Shown here: positions 50,571-59,110 of the stretch, one piece after another
How positions within the stretch are numbered: position 1 is the stretch's first letter
Layout of the letters: each line of letters starts with the position of its first letter
Source of the DNA: Burkholderia sp. SRS-46
Lineage (GTDB): Bacteria; Pseudomonadota; Gammaproteobacteria; Burkholderiales; Burkholderiaceae
Assembly: GCF_004343775.1 (NCBI RefSeq)
Contig: NZ_PTXL01000016.1
Coordinates: forward strand, 1 to 64,000
Length of the DNA stretch: 64,000 nt
Reading direction: 5' to 3'
The notes under the pieces: model-generated
What the model was told of the DNA's origin: nothing
Database searches by the model: none
Seen by the model: the letters and a program-made list of their open reading frames with translations, nothing else
Position numbers and translations under genes: made by a program

Positions 50571-51632
50571 ATGCCGGAGACAAAACGAACTCATGCCAGA
50601 CTGCCGTTCGCCCTGGGTGCCCTGTGGGCGACGCTGGCAATCGCAGCCCAAGCGACAACCGCGTCGACTGCTTATGTGACGACCGAGAAGGAAGGCATCG
50701 CCGTGATCGATCTCGACCAGATGAGCGTCACGAAAACCATCCCGCTCGGCGCCGACGGGCCGCGAGGGCTGAGCCTGACGGCTGACGGTGCGCAGCTGTT
50801 GGTCGCCAACAAAAACACCGGCGACCTGGCGGTGATTGATACGCAAAGTGGCACCGTGATACGCCGCGTGAAGATCGGCAAGAATCCGGAGTTTGTCCGC
50901 GTATCGGGCGATTTCGCCTATGTGACCCATGAACCGGGAGACAGCAGCGGCGCGCCCGCGAAGAAGGGAGCCGATGACGATAACGACGCGAATAAACCGT
51001 TCGCGCAAATCGCGCTGGTTGACCTGAAGAATTTCCGCGTGACCCGCACGATTGTCAGCGGGCATGAAACCGAAGGCGTCGAATTCTCGCGTGACGGCAA
51101 GACGCTGCTCGTGACCAACGAAGGCGACGACACCGTCTCGACCTACGACAGTCGCAGCGGCGCTCCATTTAAGACGATCAAATTGATCACAGGCGGACGT
51201 CCGCGCGGTATCCGGGCGGCGCCCGACGGCAAGAGCTATGTCGTCACGCTCGAATCGGCCAGCAAATTTGTCGTGCTCGATGCCGGCGACTATCACGTGA
51301 TCAAGACCGTCGACACCAAGCTCGGTCCGTATGGCGTCAGCTACGATCCGTCCGGCCGGCGGCTGTTTGTCGCGGCAGCGCGCGATAGTGTGATCCAGGT
51401 GTTCGATACGGGAACCTATGCACATCTGGCGGACGTGCCGGTCGGCCAGCGTTGCTGGCATTTCAGCTTCACGCCGGACGGCGACAAGCTGCTCGTTGCG
51501 TGTGGGCGGTCCAACGCTGTCTATGTGATGGATGCGCAAAGCTATCAGCCCATCAGGCAGCTAACTGGCCTGCCCCTGGCATGGGGCATTGTGACATACC
51601 CGAAAAGTTCGGGCTCGATCGAGTCGCGTTAG
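50571..51632 (+). CDS. Periplasmic YVTN-type beta-propeller protein
   Basis: A 353-aa protein. A signal peptide (LPFALGALWATLAIAAQA) is followed by repeated blades with the pattern TAYVTTEKEGIAVIDLDQM, LLVANKNTGDLAVIDTQSGT, LVTNEGDDTVSTYDSRSG, FVAAARDSVIQVFDTG and KLLVACGRSNAVYVMDAQ. Such propellers accompany PQQ-dependent or copper-dependent periplasmic oxidations. An Asp-rich insert (GADDDNDANK, about residue 135) interrupts the third blade. ATG 50571 (after GGAGAACA) is preferred over the frame's first ATG at 50511. Confidence 0.85.
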   Translation: MPETKRTHARLPFALGALWATLAIAAQATTASTAYVTTEKEGIAVIDLDQMSVTKTIPLGADGPRGLSLTADGAQLLVANKNTGDLAVIDTQSGTVIRRVKIGKNPEFVRVSGDFAYVTHEPGDSSGAPAKKGADDDNDANKPFAQIALVDLKNFRVTRTIVSGHETEGVEFSRDGKTLLVTNEGDDTVSTYDSRSGAPFKTIKLITGGRPRGIRAAPDGKSYVVTLESASKFVVLDAGDYHVIKTVDTKLGPYGVSYDPSGRRLFVAAARDSVIQVFDTGTYAHLADVPVGQRCWHFSFTPDGDKLLVACGRSNAVYVMDAQSYQPIRQLTGLPLAWGIVTYPKSSGSIESR

Positions 51633-51708
51633 CGGGGCTCGTGAATCATGCGCAACACAGTACGGCGCGCTGCATGGCAGGGCGGCATATGGGCGCCATC
51701 GGAAAACC

Positions 51709-52263
51709 GTGATCATGAACACAATCGGAATGCGGGCGCGTGCCCGCTACCCGCGTACTGCGGTGGTCCTGCACTGGATCGTCGCACTGTCGATCGTTGC
51801 CTTGCTAGTCACCGGCTGGCACATGGTCGGGATCCCGAAGAGCACGCTGGAACGCGCCTTCTTTTTCAACTTGCACAAGTCGCTCGGCATTGTCACCGCG
51901 ATCTTCATCGTGGCACTGATTGCCTGGCGCATCAGGCATGAACCGCCACCGCTACTTTCTGCCATGCCCAGATGGGAAAAGGGGGCCGCCAACCTCAACC
52001 ACCGCCTGTTCTACGTTTGCATGGTGCTGATGACGCTCACTGGCTACCTCACTTCCTCCTTCAGCAAGTACGGCCCGAAGCTCTTCGGCATCTCGCTCCC
52101 ACACTGGGGATGGGAGGACACGTCGTTACGGGCTAACTTCGTGGCGGTCCATCGGGCCACCGCGCTCATCTTTGCGGTACTGATTGCGATTCACATTGCC
52201 GCAGCTCTGAAGCATTTGCTGGTTGACCGGGATGGTGTGTTTCAGCGCATGCTACTCAAATAG
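51709..52263 (+). CDS. Cytochrome b561 family protein
   Basis: A 184-aa four-helix membrane cytochrome. Heme-ligand His residues appear in VLHWIVALS, FFNLHKSLGIV, ANLNHRLFY, FVAVHRATALIF and HIAAALKHLL. It likely passes electrons between the quinone pool and a periplasmic partner; the neighbouring beta-propeller and binding protein are candidates. It is the last cargo gene before the res site at the inversion breakpoint. Confidence 0.9.
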   Translation: MIMNTIGMRARARYPRTAVVLHWIVALSIVALLVTGWHMVGIPKSTLERAFFFNLHKSLGIVTAIFIVALIAWRIRHEPPPLLSAMPRWEKGAANLNHRLFYVCMVLMTLTGYLTSSFSKYGPKLFGISLPHWGWEDTSLRANFVAVHRATALIFAVLIAIHIAAALKHLLVDRDGVFQRMLLK

Positions 52264-52356
52264 AAGTGCCCTTCTATGGTCAGCAGTGCGATTTGTATCG
52301 GAGTGGACGAAGCTTGCGGCGCAGATCGAAGCGCACCAGCTGAAGCGCCCTGCCCG

Positions 52357-52485
52357 TGTCCGGTTGAGGCATACCCTAACCTGATGTCAGATGCTTGGCG
52401 CAAGCCACGTCAGAATAGAGTTGTAGTTTGTATTTATTGACACAAACCGCCAAGGGTAATAGATTTCATCCTGACACTTTCACCT
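52357..52485 (+). other. Tn21-type res site, plus orientation, right inversion breakpoint
   Basis: Site I (52357-52390) contains TGTCCGGTTGAGGCATACC and CTAACCTGATGTCAG around the core ATA. Site II (52386-52417) shares GTCAG-N6-GGCGCAA-N4-CGTCA with the res site at 8972-9091, in opposite orientation. Probable site III lies at about 52430-52480 with TATTTATTGACAC and TCCTGACAC. It directly precedes tnpR, as in Tn21. Confidence 0.8.
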
Positions 52486-52496
52486 TTGGAGGCATC

Positions 52497-53054
52497 TTGC
52501 ACGGTCAACGCATCGGCTATGTCCGCGTCAGCAGCTTCGACCAGAACCCTGATCGGCAACTGGAGCAAATCGAAGTTGGCAAGGTATTCACCGATAAGGC
52601 TTCAGGCAAGGACACGCAACGTCCCGAACTTGAAAGGCTGCTGGCCTTCGTCCGCGAGGGTGATACCGTGGTGGTGCACAGCATGGACAGGCTGGCACGC
52701 AACCTTGATGACCTGCGCCGCATCGTTCAGGGGCTGACACAACGGGGCGTGCGCATGGAGTTTGTCAAAGAAGGGCTGGCGTTCACCGGCGATGACTCAC
52801 CGATGGCCAACCTGATGCTGTCGGTCATGGGGGCTTTTGCGGAGTTCGAGCGCGCTCTGATCCGCGAACGTCAGCGCGAGGGGATCGTGCTTGCCAAGCA
52901 GCGCGGGGCCTACCGAGGACGGAAGAAATCGCTGAACAGCGAACAAATTACCGAGTTGAAACGGAGAGTCGCGGCTGGCCATCAAAAAACCTTGGTGGCC
53001 CGTGACTTCGGCATCAGCCGCGAAACCTTGTACCAGTACCTGCGGGAAGACTGA
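52497..53054 (+). CDS. tnpR: Serine resolvase TnpR (Tn21 type)
   Basis: A 185-aa resolvase that resolves cointegrates at res. RIGYVRVSSFDQNPDRQLEQ contains the catalytic Ser. VVVHSMDRLARNLDDLRRIV and ERALIRERQREGIVLAKQRG are highly similar to Tn21 TnpR as I know it. The C-terminal HTH is LVARDFGISRETLYQYLRED. TTG 52497 is chosen as the start: GGAG lies just before it and the Tn21 protein begins at the equivalent GQRIGYVRV. Its stop is 2 bp before tnpA. Confidence 0.92.
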   Translation: MHGQRIGYVRVSSFDQNPDRQLEQIEVGKVFTDKASGKDTQRPELERLLAFVREGDTVVVHSMDRLARNLDDLRRIVQGLTQRGVRMEFVKEGLAFTGDDSPMANLMLSVMGAFAEFERALIRERQREGIVLAKQRGAYRGRKKSLNSEQITELKRRVAAGHQKTLVARDFGISRETLYQYLRED

Positions 53055-53056
53055 CC

Positions 53057-56026
53057 ATGCCGCGCCGCTCAATCCTGTCCGCCACTGAGCGCGAAAGCCT
53101 GCTGGTATTGCCTGATGCCAGAGATGATCTGATTCGGTACTACACGTTCAACGAGACTGATCTGTCGATCATCCGCCAGCACCGTGGCCCCGCAAACCGA
53201 TTGGGCTTCGCTGTGCAGCTTTGCTACTTGCGATTCCCCGGCTCCCTTTTGGGCGTCGATGAGTCGCCGTTTCCGCCCTTGTTACGCATGGTGGCCGCGC
53301 AACTCAAGGTGCCAGAGGAAAACTGGAACGAGTACGGCCAGCGCGAGCAGACACGGCGGGAGCACTTGGTCGAGCTGCAAGCAGTGTTTGGTTTCAAGCC
53401 CTTCACCATGAGCCACTACCGGCAAGTCGTCCATACATTGACCGAGCTGGCCTTGCAGACCGATAAAGGGATTGTGCTGGCCAGCACCCTTGTCGAAAAC
53501 CTGCGGCGGCAGAGCATCATCCTGCCTGCCATGAATGCTATCGAGCGCGCTTGCGCTGAAGCTATCACCCGTGCCAATCGGCGCATCCATGCGGCGTTGA
53601 CCGATTCTTTGTTGTTGCGCCACCGTCAGCGCCTGGACGAACTTCTCAAACGCAAAGACGGCAGCAAAGTGACGTGGTTAGCATGGTTGCGCCAGTCGCC
53701 CGTCAAGCCAAACTCTCGGCACATGCTTGAACACATCGAGCGTCTCAAAGCCTGGCAGGCGCTTGACTTGCCCGCAGGCATCGAGCGGCAGGTTCACCAA
53801 AACCGCCTGCTCAAGATCGCCCGTGAGGGTGGGCAGATGACACCCGCTGACTTGTCCAAATTCGAGGTGCAACGACGCTATGCCACTCTGGTAGCGTTGG
53901 CCATCGAAGGCATGGCCACTGTCACCGACGAAATCATCGACCTACACGACCGCATCATCGGCAAGTTATTCAACGCAGCCAAGAACAAGCATCAGCAGCA
54001 ATTTCAGGCTTCCGGCAAGGCGATCAATGACAAAGTTCGGATGTATGGCCGCATCGGTCAAGCCCTGCTGGAAGCCAAACAGAGCGGCGGCGATCCGTTC
54101 GCCGCCATCGAGGCTGTAATGCCGTGGGATACCTTCGCAGCCAGCGTCACGGAGGCGCAAAAGCTCGCGCAACCGGAGAGCTTCGACTTTTTGCATCGCA
54201 TCGGTGAAAGCTACGCCACGTTGCGCCGCTACGCACCGCAGTTCCTGGACGTACTCAAGCTACGGGCGGCACCAGCCGCCAAGGGTGTGCTCGATGCCAT
54301 CGACGTGCTGCGCGGCATGAACAGCGACAGCGCACGCAAGGTGCCCGCTAACGCGCCGACCGCATTCATCAAGCCACGCTGGGCGAAACTGGTGCTCACG
54401 GACGACGGCATTGACCGGCGCTACTACGAGCTGTGCGCCCTGTCAGAACTGAAGAACGCGCTGCGCTCAGGGGATGTCTGGGTGCAGGGTTCGCGCCAGT
54501 TCAAGGACTTTGATGAGTACCTGGTGCCGGTCGAGAAGTTCGCTACTCTGAAGCTGGCCAGCGAATTGCCGCTGGCAGTGGCCACTGACTGCGATCAGTA
54601 TTTGTACGACCGGCTGGAATTGCTGGAACAGCAGCTCGCTACCGTCAACCGCATGGCGGCAGCCAATGATCTGCCGGACGCCATCATTACCGAGTCCGGT
54701 CTGAAAATCACGCCGCTGGACGCGGGAGTGCCGGAAACCGCGCAAGCCCTGATTGACCAATCGGCGATGCTGCTGCCACACCTCAAAATCACCGAACTGC
54801 TCATGGAGGTCGATGAGTGGACAGGTTTCACGCGGCACTTCACGCACCTGAAGACAGGTGACACCGCCAAGGACAAAACCTTGTTGATGACGACGATCTT
54901 GGCTGATGCGATCAACCTGGGCTTGACCAAGATGGCCGAGTCCTGCCCTGGCACGACCTACTCCAAGCTATCGTGGCTGCAAGCCTGGCACATCCGGGAT
55001 GAAACGTATTCAACGGCGCTGGCCGAACTGGTCAATGCGCAGTTTCGGCAACCCTTCGCCGGAAACTGGGGCGACGGCACCACCTCATCGTCGGATGGCC
55101 AGAACTTCAGAACCAGCAGCAAGGCGGAAAGCACCGGGCATATCAACCCGAAGTATGGAAGCAGTCCAGGACGGACGTTTTACACCCATATCTCCGACCA
55201 ATACGCGCCCTTCAGCGCCAAGGTGGTTAACGTCGGCGTGCGAGATTCGACCTATGTACTCGATGGTCTGCTTTACCACGAATCTGACCTGCGCATTGAG
55301 GAGCACTACACCGACACAGCAGGCTTCACCGACCATGTGTTTGGCTTGATGCACCTGCTGGGCTTTCGCTTCGCGCCGCGCATTCGCGATTTGGGCGACA
55401 CCAAGCTGTTCATCCCCAAGGGCGATGCCGCCTATGAAGCGCTCAAACCGATGATTAGCAGTGACCGGCTGAATATCAAGCAGATACGCGCTCATTGGGA
55501 TGAAATTTTACGGTTGGCTACCTCAATCAAGCAGGGCACGGTGACGGCCTCGCTGATGCTCAGGAAACTCGGCAGCTATCCGCGTCAAAACGGCTTGGCC
55601 GTAGCGCTGCGCGAGTTGGGCCGTATCGAGCGCACGCTGTTCATCTTGGACTGGCTGCAAAGCGTGGAACTGCGCCGCCGCGTGCAGGCCGGACTCAACA
55701 AAGGCGAGGCGCGCAACGCGCTGGCCAGGGCAGTGTTCTTTAACCGGCTGGGCGAAATCCGCGACCGCAGCTTTGAGCAACAACGCTACCGGGCCAGCGG
55801 CCTCAATCTGGTGACGGCGGCCATCGTGCTGTGGAACACGGCCTACCTGGAACGGGCAACCAACGCTTTGAACGGGCACGGCAAACCGGTAGACGACACG
55901 CTGTTGCAATACCTGTCACCGCTGGGGTGGGAACACATCAATTTGACCGGCGATTACCTCTGGCGCAGCAGTGCCAAGGTCGGCGCGGGAAAGTTCAGGC
56001 CGTTGCGACCGCTGCCCCCGGCTTAG
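53057..56026 (+). CDS. tnpA: Transposase TnpA of the nested Tn21-like transposon, intact
   Basis: A 989-aa Tn3-family transposase of Tn21-subgroup length, starting MPRRSILSATERESLLVLPD and ending in GKFRPLRPLPPA, its stop lying inside the right repeat. The catalytic domain includes LTKMAESCPGTTYSKLSWLQ, YSTALAELVNAQFRQPFAGN and the C-terminal HINLTGDYLW. No disruption seen. It should still recognise the 38-bp repeats, but the two repeats of this element no longer face each other. Confidence 0.93.
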   Translation: MPRRSILSATERESLLVLPDARDDLIRYYTFNETDLSIIRQHRGPANRLGFAVQLCYLRFPGSLLGVDESPFPPLLRMVAAQLKVPEENWNEYGQREQTRREHLVELQAVFGFKPFTMSHYRQVVHTLTELALQTDKGIVLASTLVENLRRQSIILPAMNAIERACAEAITRANRRIHAALTDSLLLRHRQRLDELLKRKDGSKVTWLAWLRQSPVKPNSRHMLEHIERLKAWQALDLPAGIERQVHQNRLLKIAREGGQMTPADLSKFEVQRRYATLVALAIEGMATVTDEIIDLHDRIIGKLFNAAKNKHQQQFQASGKAINDKVRMYGRIGQALLEAKQSGGDPFAAIEAVMPWDTFAASVTEAQKLAQPESFDFLHRIGESYATLRRYAPQFLDVLKLRAAPAAKGVLDAIDVLRGMNSDSARKVPANAPTAFIKPRWAKLVLTDDGIDRRYYELCALSELKNALRSGDVWVQGSRQFKDFDEYLVPVEKFATLKLASELPLAVATDCDQYLYDRLELLEQQLATVNRMAAANDLPDAIITESGLKITPLDAGVPETAQALIDQSAMLLPHLKITELLMEVDEWTGFTRHFTHLKTGDTAKDKTLLMTTILADAINLGLTKMAESCPGTTYSKLSWLQAWHIRDETYSTALAELVNAQFRQPFAGNWGDGTTSSSDGQNFRTSSKAESTGHINPKYGSSPGRTFYTHISDQYAPFSAKVVNVGVRDSTYVLDGLLYHESDLRIEEHYTDTAGFTDHVFGLMHLLGFRFAPRIRDLGDTKLFIPKGDAAYEALKPMISSDRLNIKQIRAHWDEILRLATSIKQGTVTASLMLRKLGSYPRQNGLAVALRELGRIERTLFILDWLQSVELRRRVQAGLNKGEARNALARAVFFNRLGEIRDRSFEQQRYRASGLNLVTAAIVLWNTAYLERATNALNGHGKPVDDTLLQYLSPLGWEHINLTGDYLWRSSAKVGAGKFRPLRPLPPA

Positions 56027-56059
56027 CGTGCTTTATTTTCCGTTTTCTGAGACGACCCC
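56022..56059 (-). repeat. Right inverted repeat of the nested transposon
   Basis: Minus strand reads GGGGTCGTCTCAGAAAACGG and ends GCTAAG over 38 bp, 35 of 38 identical to the left repeat at 12504-12541. Confidence 0.95.
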
Positions 56060-57435
56060 TGTATCCCGATGCGGATGAAACGGTCAACGGTTCATTCTAT
56101 GGCCAGCTGCCCGGTATCGGCATCGCGGACCTGCTGTGGTTCGTCGCTGGTCGCACCGGCTTCCTGCGGGCTTTCACCCACGTGCTCGACCGCTACGTCA
56201 AGCACGATGCCGACCCGCGCGAGATCCTCGCCTGCGTGGTCGCCATGGGCACCAACATGGGGTTGGGCAAGATGGCCGAGGTCTCGGGACTCAGCTACGC
56301 GTCGATGGCGTCGACCGCACGCAATTATCTGCGTCTCGAAACCCTCCATGCTGCCAACGATGCAATCAGCAACGGCACCGCCAGGCTGCCAGCCTTCCAT
56401 CTGTTCGACATCCGCGACGAAGTGCACTCGAGCAGTGACGGACAACGCTTCGAGACGCAGATTGACACCTTCACCGCACGGCACTCGCCCAAGTATTTCG
56501 GTCTGGAAAAGGGCGTAAGCGCCAATACCATGGTTGCCAACCACGTGCCGGTCAACGCAACTGTCATCGGCACGCACGAGCACGAAAGCCACTACGTGTT
56601 CGATCTGCTCTACAACAACACGTCGGATATCCAGCCGGAGCGGCACTCGACCGACACGCACGGTACCAACCAGGTCAACTTCTGGGTCCTGCATGCATTT
56701 GGCTACAAGTTCGCTCCCCGCTATCGCGACCTGCACAAAAAGATGGGCGGCCTGGTCGGGTTCCATCATCCGGGCCACTACAGCGGGGACTGGCTGATCC
56801 GGCCGTCGCGCAAGGCGTACGATGACCTGATCGTCAGGGAATGGCCGAACATCCAGCGCATCATGGCCTCGCTCGCGCAGAAGGATGTGACGCAGGCAAC
56901 GATCGTGCGCAAACTCAGCAGTTACACGCGGCAGAACCAGACGAAGAAGGCGCTCTGGGAACTCGACAACCTGTGCCGCACGCTCTACATCCTCGAATTC
57001 ATCGACGATGTCGGTCTGCGCCAGAGCGTCCAGAAGGCCCTGAACCGCGGCGAGGCGTACCACCGGCTGCGACGGGCGATCGCCTACGTCAACAGCGGGA
57101 AATTTCGTGTCCAGACCGAAGCAGAGCAGCAGATCTGGAACGAGTGCTCGCGACTGATCGCCAACGCGATCATCCATTACAACACGGTGCTGCTTTCACG
57201 CGTGTACGAGCAGAAACATGCCGCAGGCGACCACGACGCGATGGCGCTGATCGCCGGAATGTCGCCCGTCGCCTGGCAGCACATCAACCTGTTCGGGTCG
57301 TTCGAATTCAGCCCCGCGGACTCGAACGTCGACATTGAGACGCTGGCCGCGTTTTACGCCGACCCGACCTGGTGGCGTCGAATCCTGCGGGAGGCCGCAG
57401 ATCCGACTGTTCTCGCGCAGACGGATGCCCCGTGA
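56060..57435 (+). pseudogene. tnpA: Outer transposon transposase TnpA, C-terminal catalytic part
   Basis: 457 codons including stop, beginning in the target duplicate TGTAT. It carries the Tn3 catalytic domain: VNGSFYGQLPGIGIADLL, NMGLGKMAEVSGLSYASMAS, DEVHSSSDGQRF, LYNNTSDIQPERHSTDTHG, and the terminal HINLFGSFEFSP. The stop at 57435 is 21 bp from the right repeat. The N-terminal part is at 12542-14294 on the other strand; the joined protein would be about 1040 aa. Confidence 0.92.
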
Positions 57436-57456
57436 AGCCAGGCCTGGTAGGGGTCA

Positions 57457-57497
57457 CAGGAAAATTTTCAATTTTCGGGGGATAGACAAAAATAGCC
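57457..57497 (-). repeat. Right terminal inverted repeat of the 51.5-kb transposon
   Basis: Inverted copy of 5972-6012 with one mismatch, followed by the target duplicate ATCTT at 57498-57502. Confidence 0.95.
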
Positions 57498-58322
57498 ATC
57501 TTCTTCGCGCGCGCATCCGGGGCCGACATCAAGATCCCGAAAGCGGTCGACGCCGCGTTCGCTGGTGTCGACGACGAAATCTCGACCGCGATCGCCGCGT
57601 ATCGGAGCCGGTGGACACGGAAGCTGGAGACCGCTCTGTTCGAGCAGCGAGCGCGGCTCGTCGCGGCCGAGAAGAAGCTCGCTGAGAAGATCACGAAGAA
57701 GGCCAGCGAGGACGTCCGGATCGCCACGAACAAGATCGACGCGGCAACGCGCGGGCTCGACGATCTACGACGGAGAGACCTGCAGGAAGGCGACTCGCGA
57801 ATCTTCCCAGGTTGGTACGCACCCGTGCTGATCGAGCTCGACGGCAAGCGCCTGGTCGTGCCGATGCGATACCGCTGTCGCATTCCCGGCTGGACCGAGG
57901 CGGACGAGAAGCAAAAGCCCGGAGCTTACAACGCGAGAATGAGCAGCCTTTCGACGGCCTGGCGCAAGGTTTTCGGCTTCACGCATGGCATCGTGCTCGC
58001 CGACGCCTTTTTCGAGCACGTAAAGCGCGACGGCAAGGATGTGGTGCTGCGCTTCGATCCCGCACCGCCGCAGCACATGCAGCTCGCCTGCTTGTGGACG
58101 CGTACGGAAATCCCCGGCGCGGACGACCTCTGGTCGTTCGCGTTGATCACCGACGATCCGCCGCCGGAAGTCGCGGCCGCCGGACACGACAGGTGCGTGA
58201 CCCCACTGAAATCGTCGAACGTCGACGCCTGGCTCGCGCCGGATCCGAGCCGGCGCGCGCAGCTGCGCGAGATCCTCGCCGACCACGAGCGGCCGTACTA
58301 CGAGCACCAGCTGGCCGCGTAG
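57498..58322 (+). pseudogene. SRAP (YedK/HMCES-like) gene, 3' fragment
   Basis: The remaining 274 codons of the split gene. A Lys/Glu/Ala-rich helical insert (about joined residues 55-120, with LVAAEKKLAEKITKKASEDV) separates the N-terminal Cys from the core domain. The core has YNARMSSLSTAW (the Asn-Ala-Arg motif), IVLADAFFEHVKR (family Glu region) and GHDRCVTPL (family His). All expected active-site positions are present in the reconstructed 303-aa protein, so only the transposon inactivates it. It lies directly upstream of the LexA-controlled mutagenesis genes. Confidence 0.88.
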
Positions 58323-58358
58323 GCGGAAGGGGTTGATGGGTCGGAAAGCTGTGGCATA

Positions 58359-58374
58359 CTGTATAAACGTACAG
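58359..58374 (+). promoter_or_regulatory. LexA (SOS) box
   Basis: CTGTATAAACGTACAG fits the CTGT-N8-ACAG consensus and lies 19 bp before the imuA start. Confidence 0.85.
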
Positions 58375-58393
58375 TGCTTTAGAAGCCGACCCC

Positions 58394-59110
58394 ATGCACC
58401 CCGCCCTCGCCCATCCGGAAGCGATTCATCCGAGTCTGTGGAAGGCGTCGCAACTGCCCCGTTCCGGCACGCGCGGCGTCGACACTGGCCATCCCGCGCT
58501 GACCGCCGAGCTGCCCGGCGGCGGCTGGCCGGCCGGCGCGCTGGTCGAGCTGCTCGCGCAGCAGGCCGGCATCGGCGAGTTGCGGCTGCTCGCACCGGTG
58601 CTCGCGCGCGCGGCTGGCAAGCCAGTCGTGCTGATCCAGCCGCCGCACGCGTTGCAGCCGCTCGCGCTCGCGTATTGGGGGGTTGACTCATCCGGCTTCG
58701 TGACGCTGCCGGCGCCGCGCACGGCTGATGCACTGTGGGCTGCCGAACAGGCGTTGCGCGCCGGCACCTGCGCCGCGGTGCTGCTCTGGCAGTCGCATGT
58801 CCGCACGGATGCTCTGCGCCGCCTGAACCTGGCCGCGCAGAGCGGATCTGCCCTCTTTTTCGTGTTCCGGCCGGCTGCCGCCGCGCGCGACGCGTCGCCG
58901 GCGCCACTGCGGCTCACGCTGACCCCGAAGCGCGACGGCATCGATGTCACGTTCGTGAAGCGCCGCGGGCCGACGCGCGACACGCCACTGTTCGTCCCGT
59001 TGTCTCCCTCTCCCATTTTGTTGAACCGCCATGCCCGTGTGGATCGGCGTGCATCTGCCGCACCTCAACCTCGAAACGTTCCGGCCGCGATCGCCGGCGC
59101 CGTCGCCTGA
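58394..59110 (+). CDS. imuA: ImuA, RecA-like component of the SOS mutasome
   Basis: A 238-aa protein with a RecA/SulA-like fold. PGGGWPAGALVELLAQQAGI is the diagnostic stretch, followed by RLLAPVLARAAGKPVVLIQP and a C-terminal region ending in a Pro/Ala-rich tail. In ImuA-ImuB-DnaE2 cassettes it assists translesion synthesis. It is directly downstream of the LexA box and overlaps imuB by 80 nt. Confidence 0.87.
   Translation: MHPALAHPEAIHPSLWKASQLPRSGTRGVDTGHPALTAELPGGGWPAGALVELLAQQAGIGELRLLAPVLARAAGKPVVLIQPPHALQPLALAYWGVDSSGFVTLPAPRTADALWAAEQALRAGTCAAVLLWQSHVRTDALRRLNLAAQSGSALFFVFRPAAAARDASPAPLRLTLTPKRDGIDVTFVKRRGPTRDTPLFVPLSPSPILLNRHARVDRRASAAPQPRNVPAAIAGAVA

Larger units (their letters stand above)
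52372..56059 (+). mobile_element. Right half of the nested Tn21-like transposon (res, tnpR, tnpA, repeat)
   Basis: Contains the resolvase, intact transposase and right 38-bp repeat, followed by TGTAT (56060-56064), matching the flank of the left half. With 9077-12541 it forms one transposon of about 7.15 kb, now split by the inversion. Confidence 0.87.
5972..57497. mobile_element. 51.5-kb Tn3-family transposon with TnpS/TnpT-type resolution genes
   Basis: The ends are inverted repeats: 41 bp with one mismatch, starting GGCTATTTTTGTCTATCCCC. A 5-bp target duplication ATCTT flanks both sides (5967-5971 and 57498-57502). Tn3-family hallmarks are the 5-bp duplication, a transposase gene whose stop lies 21 bp from the right repeat, and a divergent recombinase/KfrA-like pair at the other end, the layout of Tn4651-like elements. 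The repeats do not start with GGGG as many in the family do. The transposase is inactivated by a nested transposon and an extra G, so the element should be immobile without a helper. The interior 9077-52371 is inverted relative to the reconstructed ancestor. Confidence 0.92.

Noticed and set aside
12504..56059. Two independent insertions of the same transposon at 12.5 and 56.0 kb
   Set aside because: Each site has only one repeat end, the flanking 5-bp duplicates match each other as reverse complements, and the interrupted protein joins perfectly between them.
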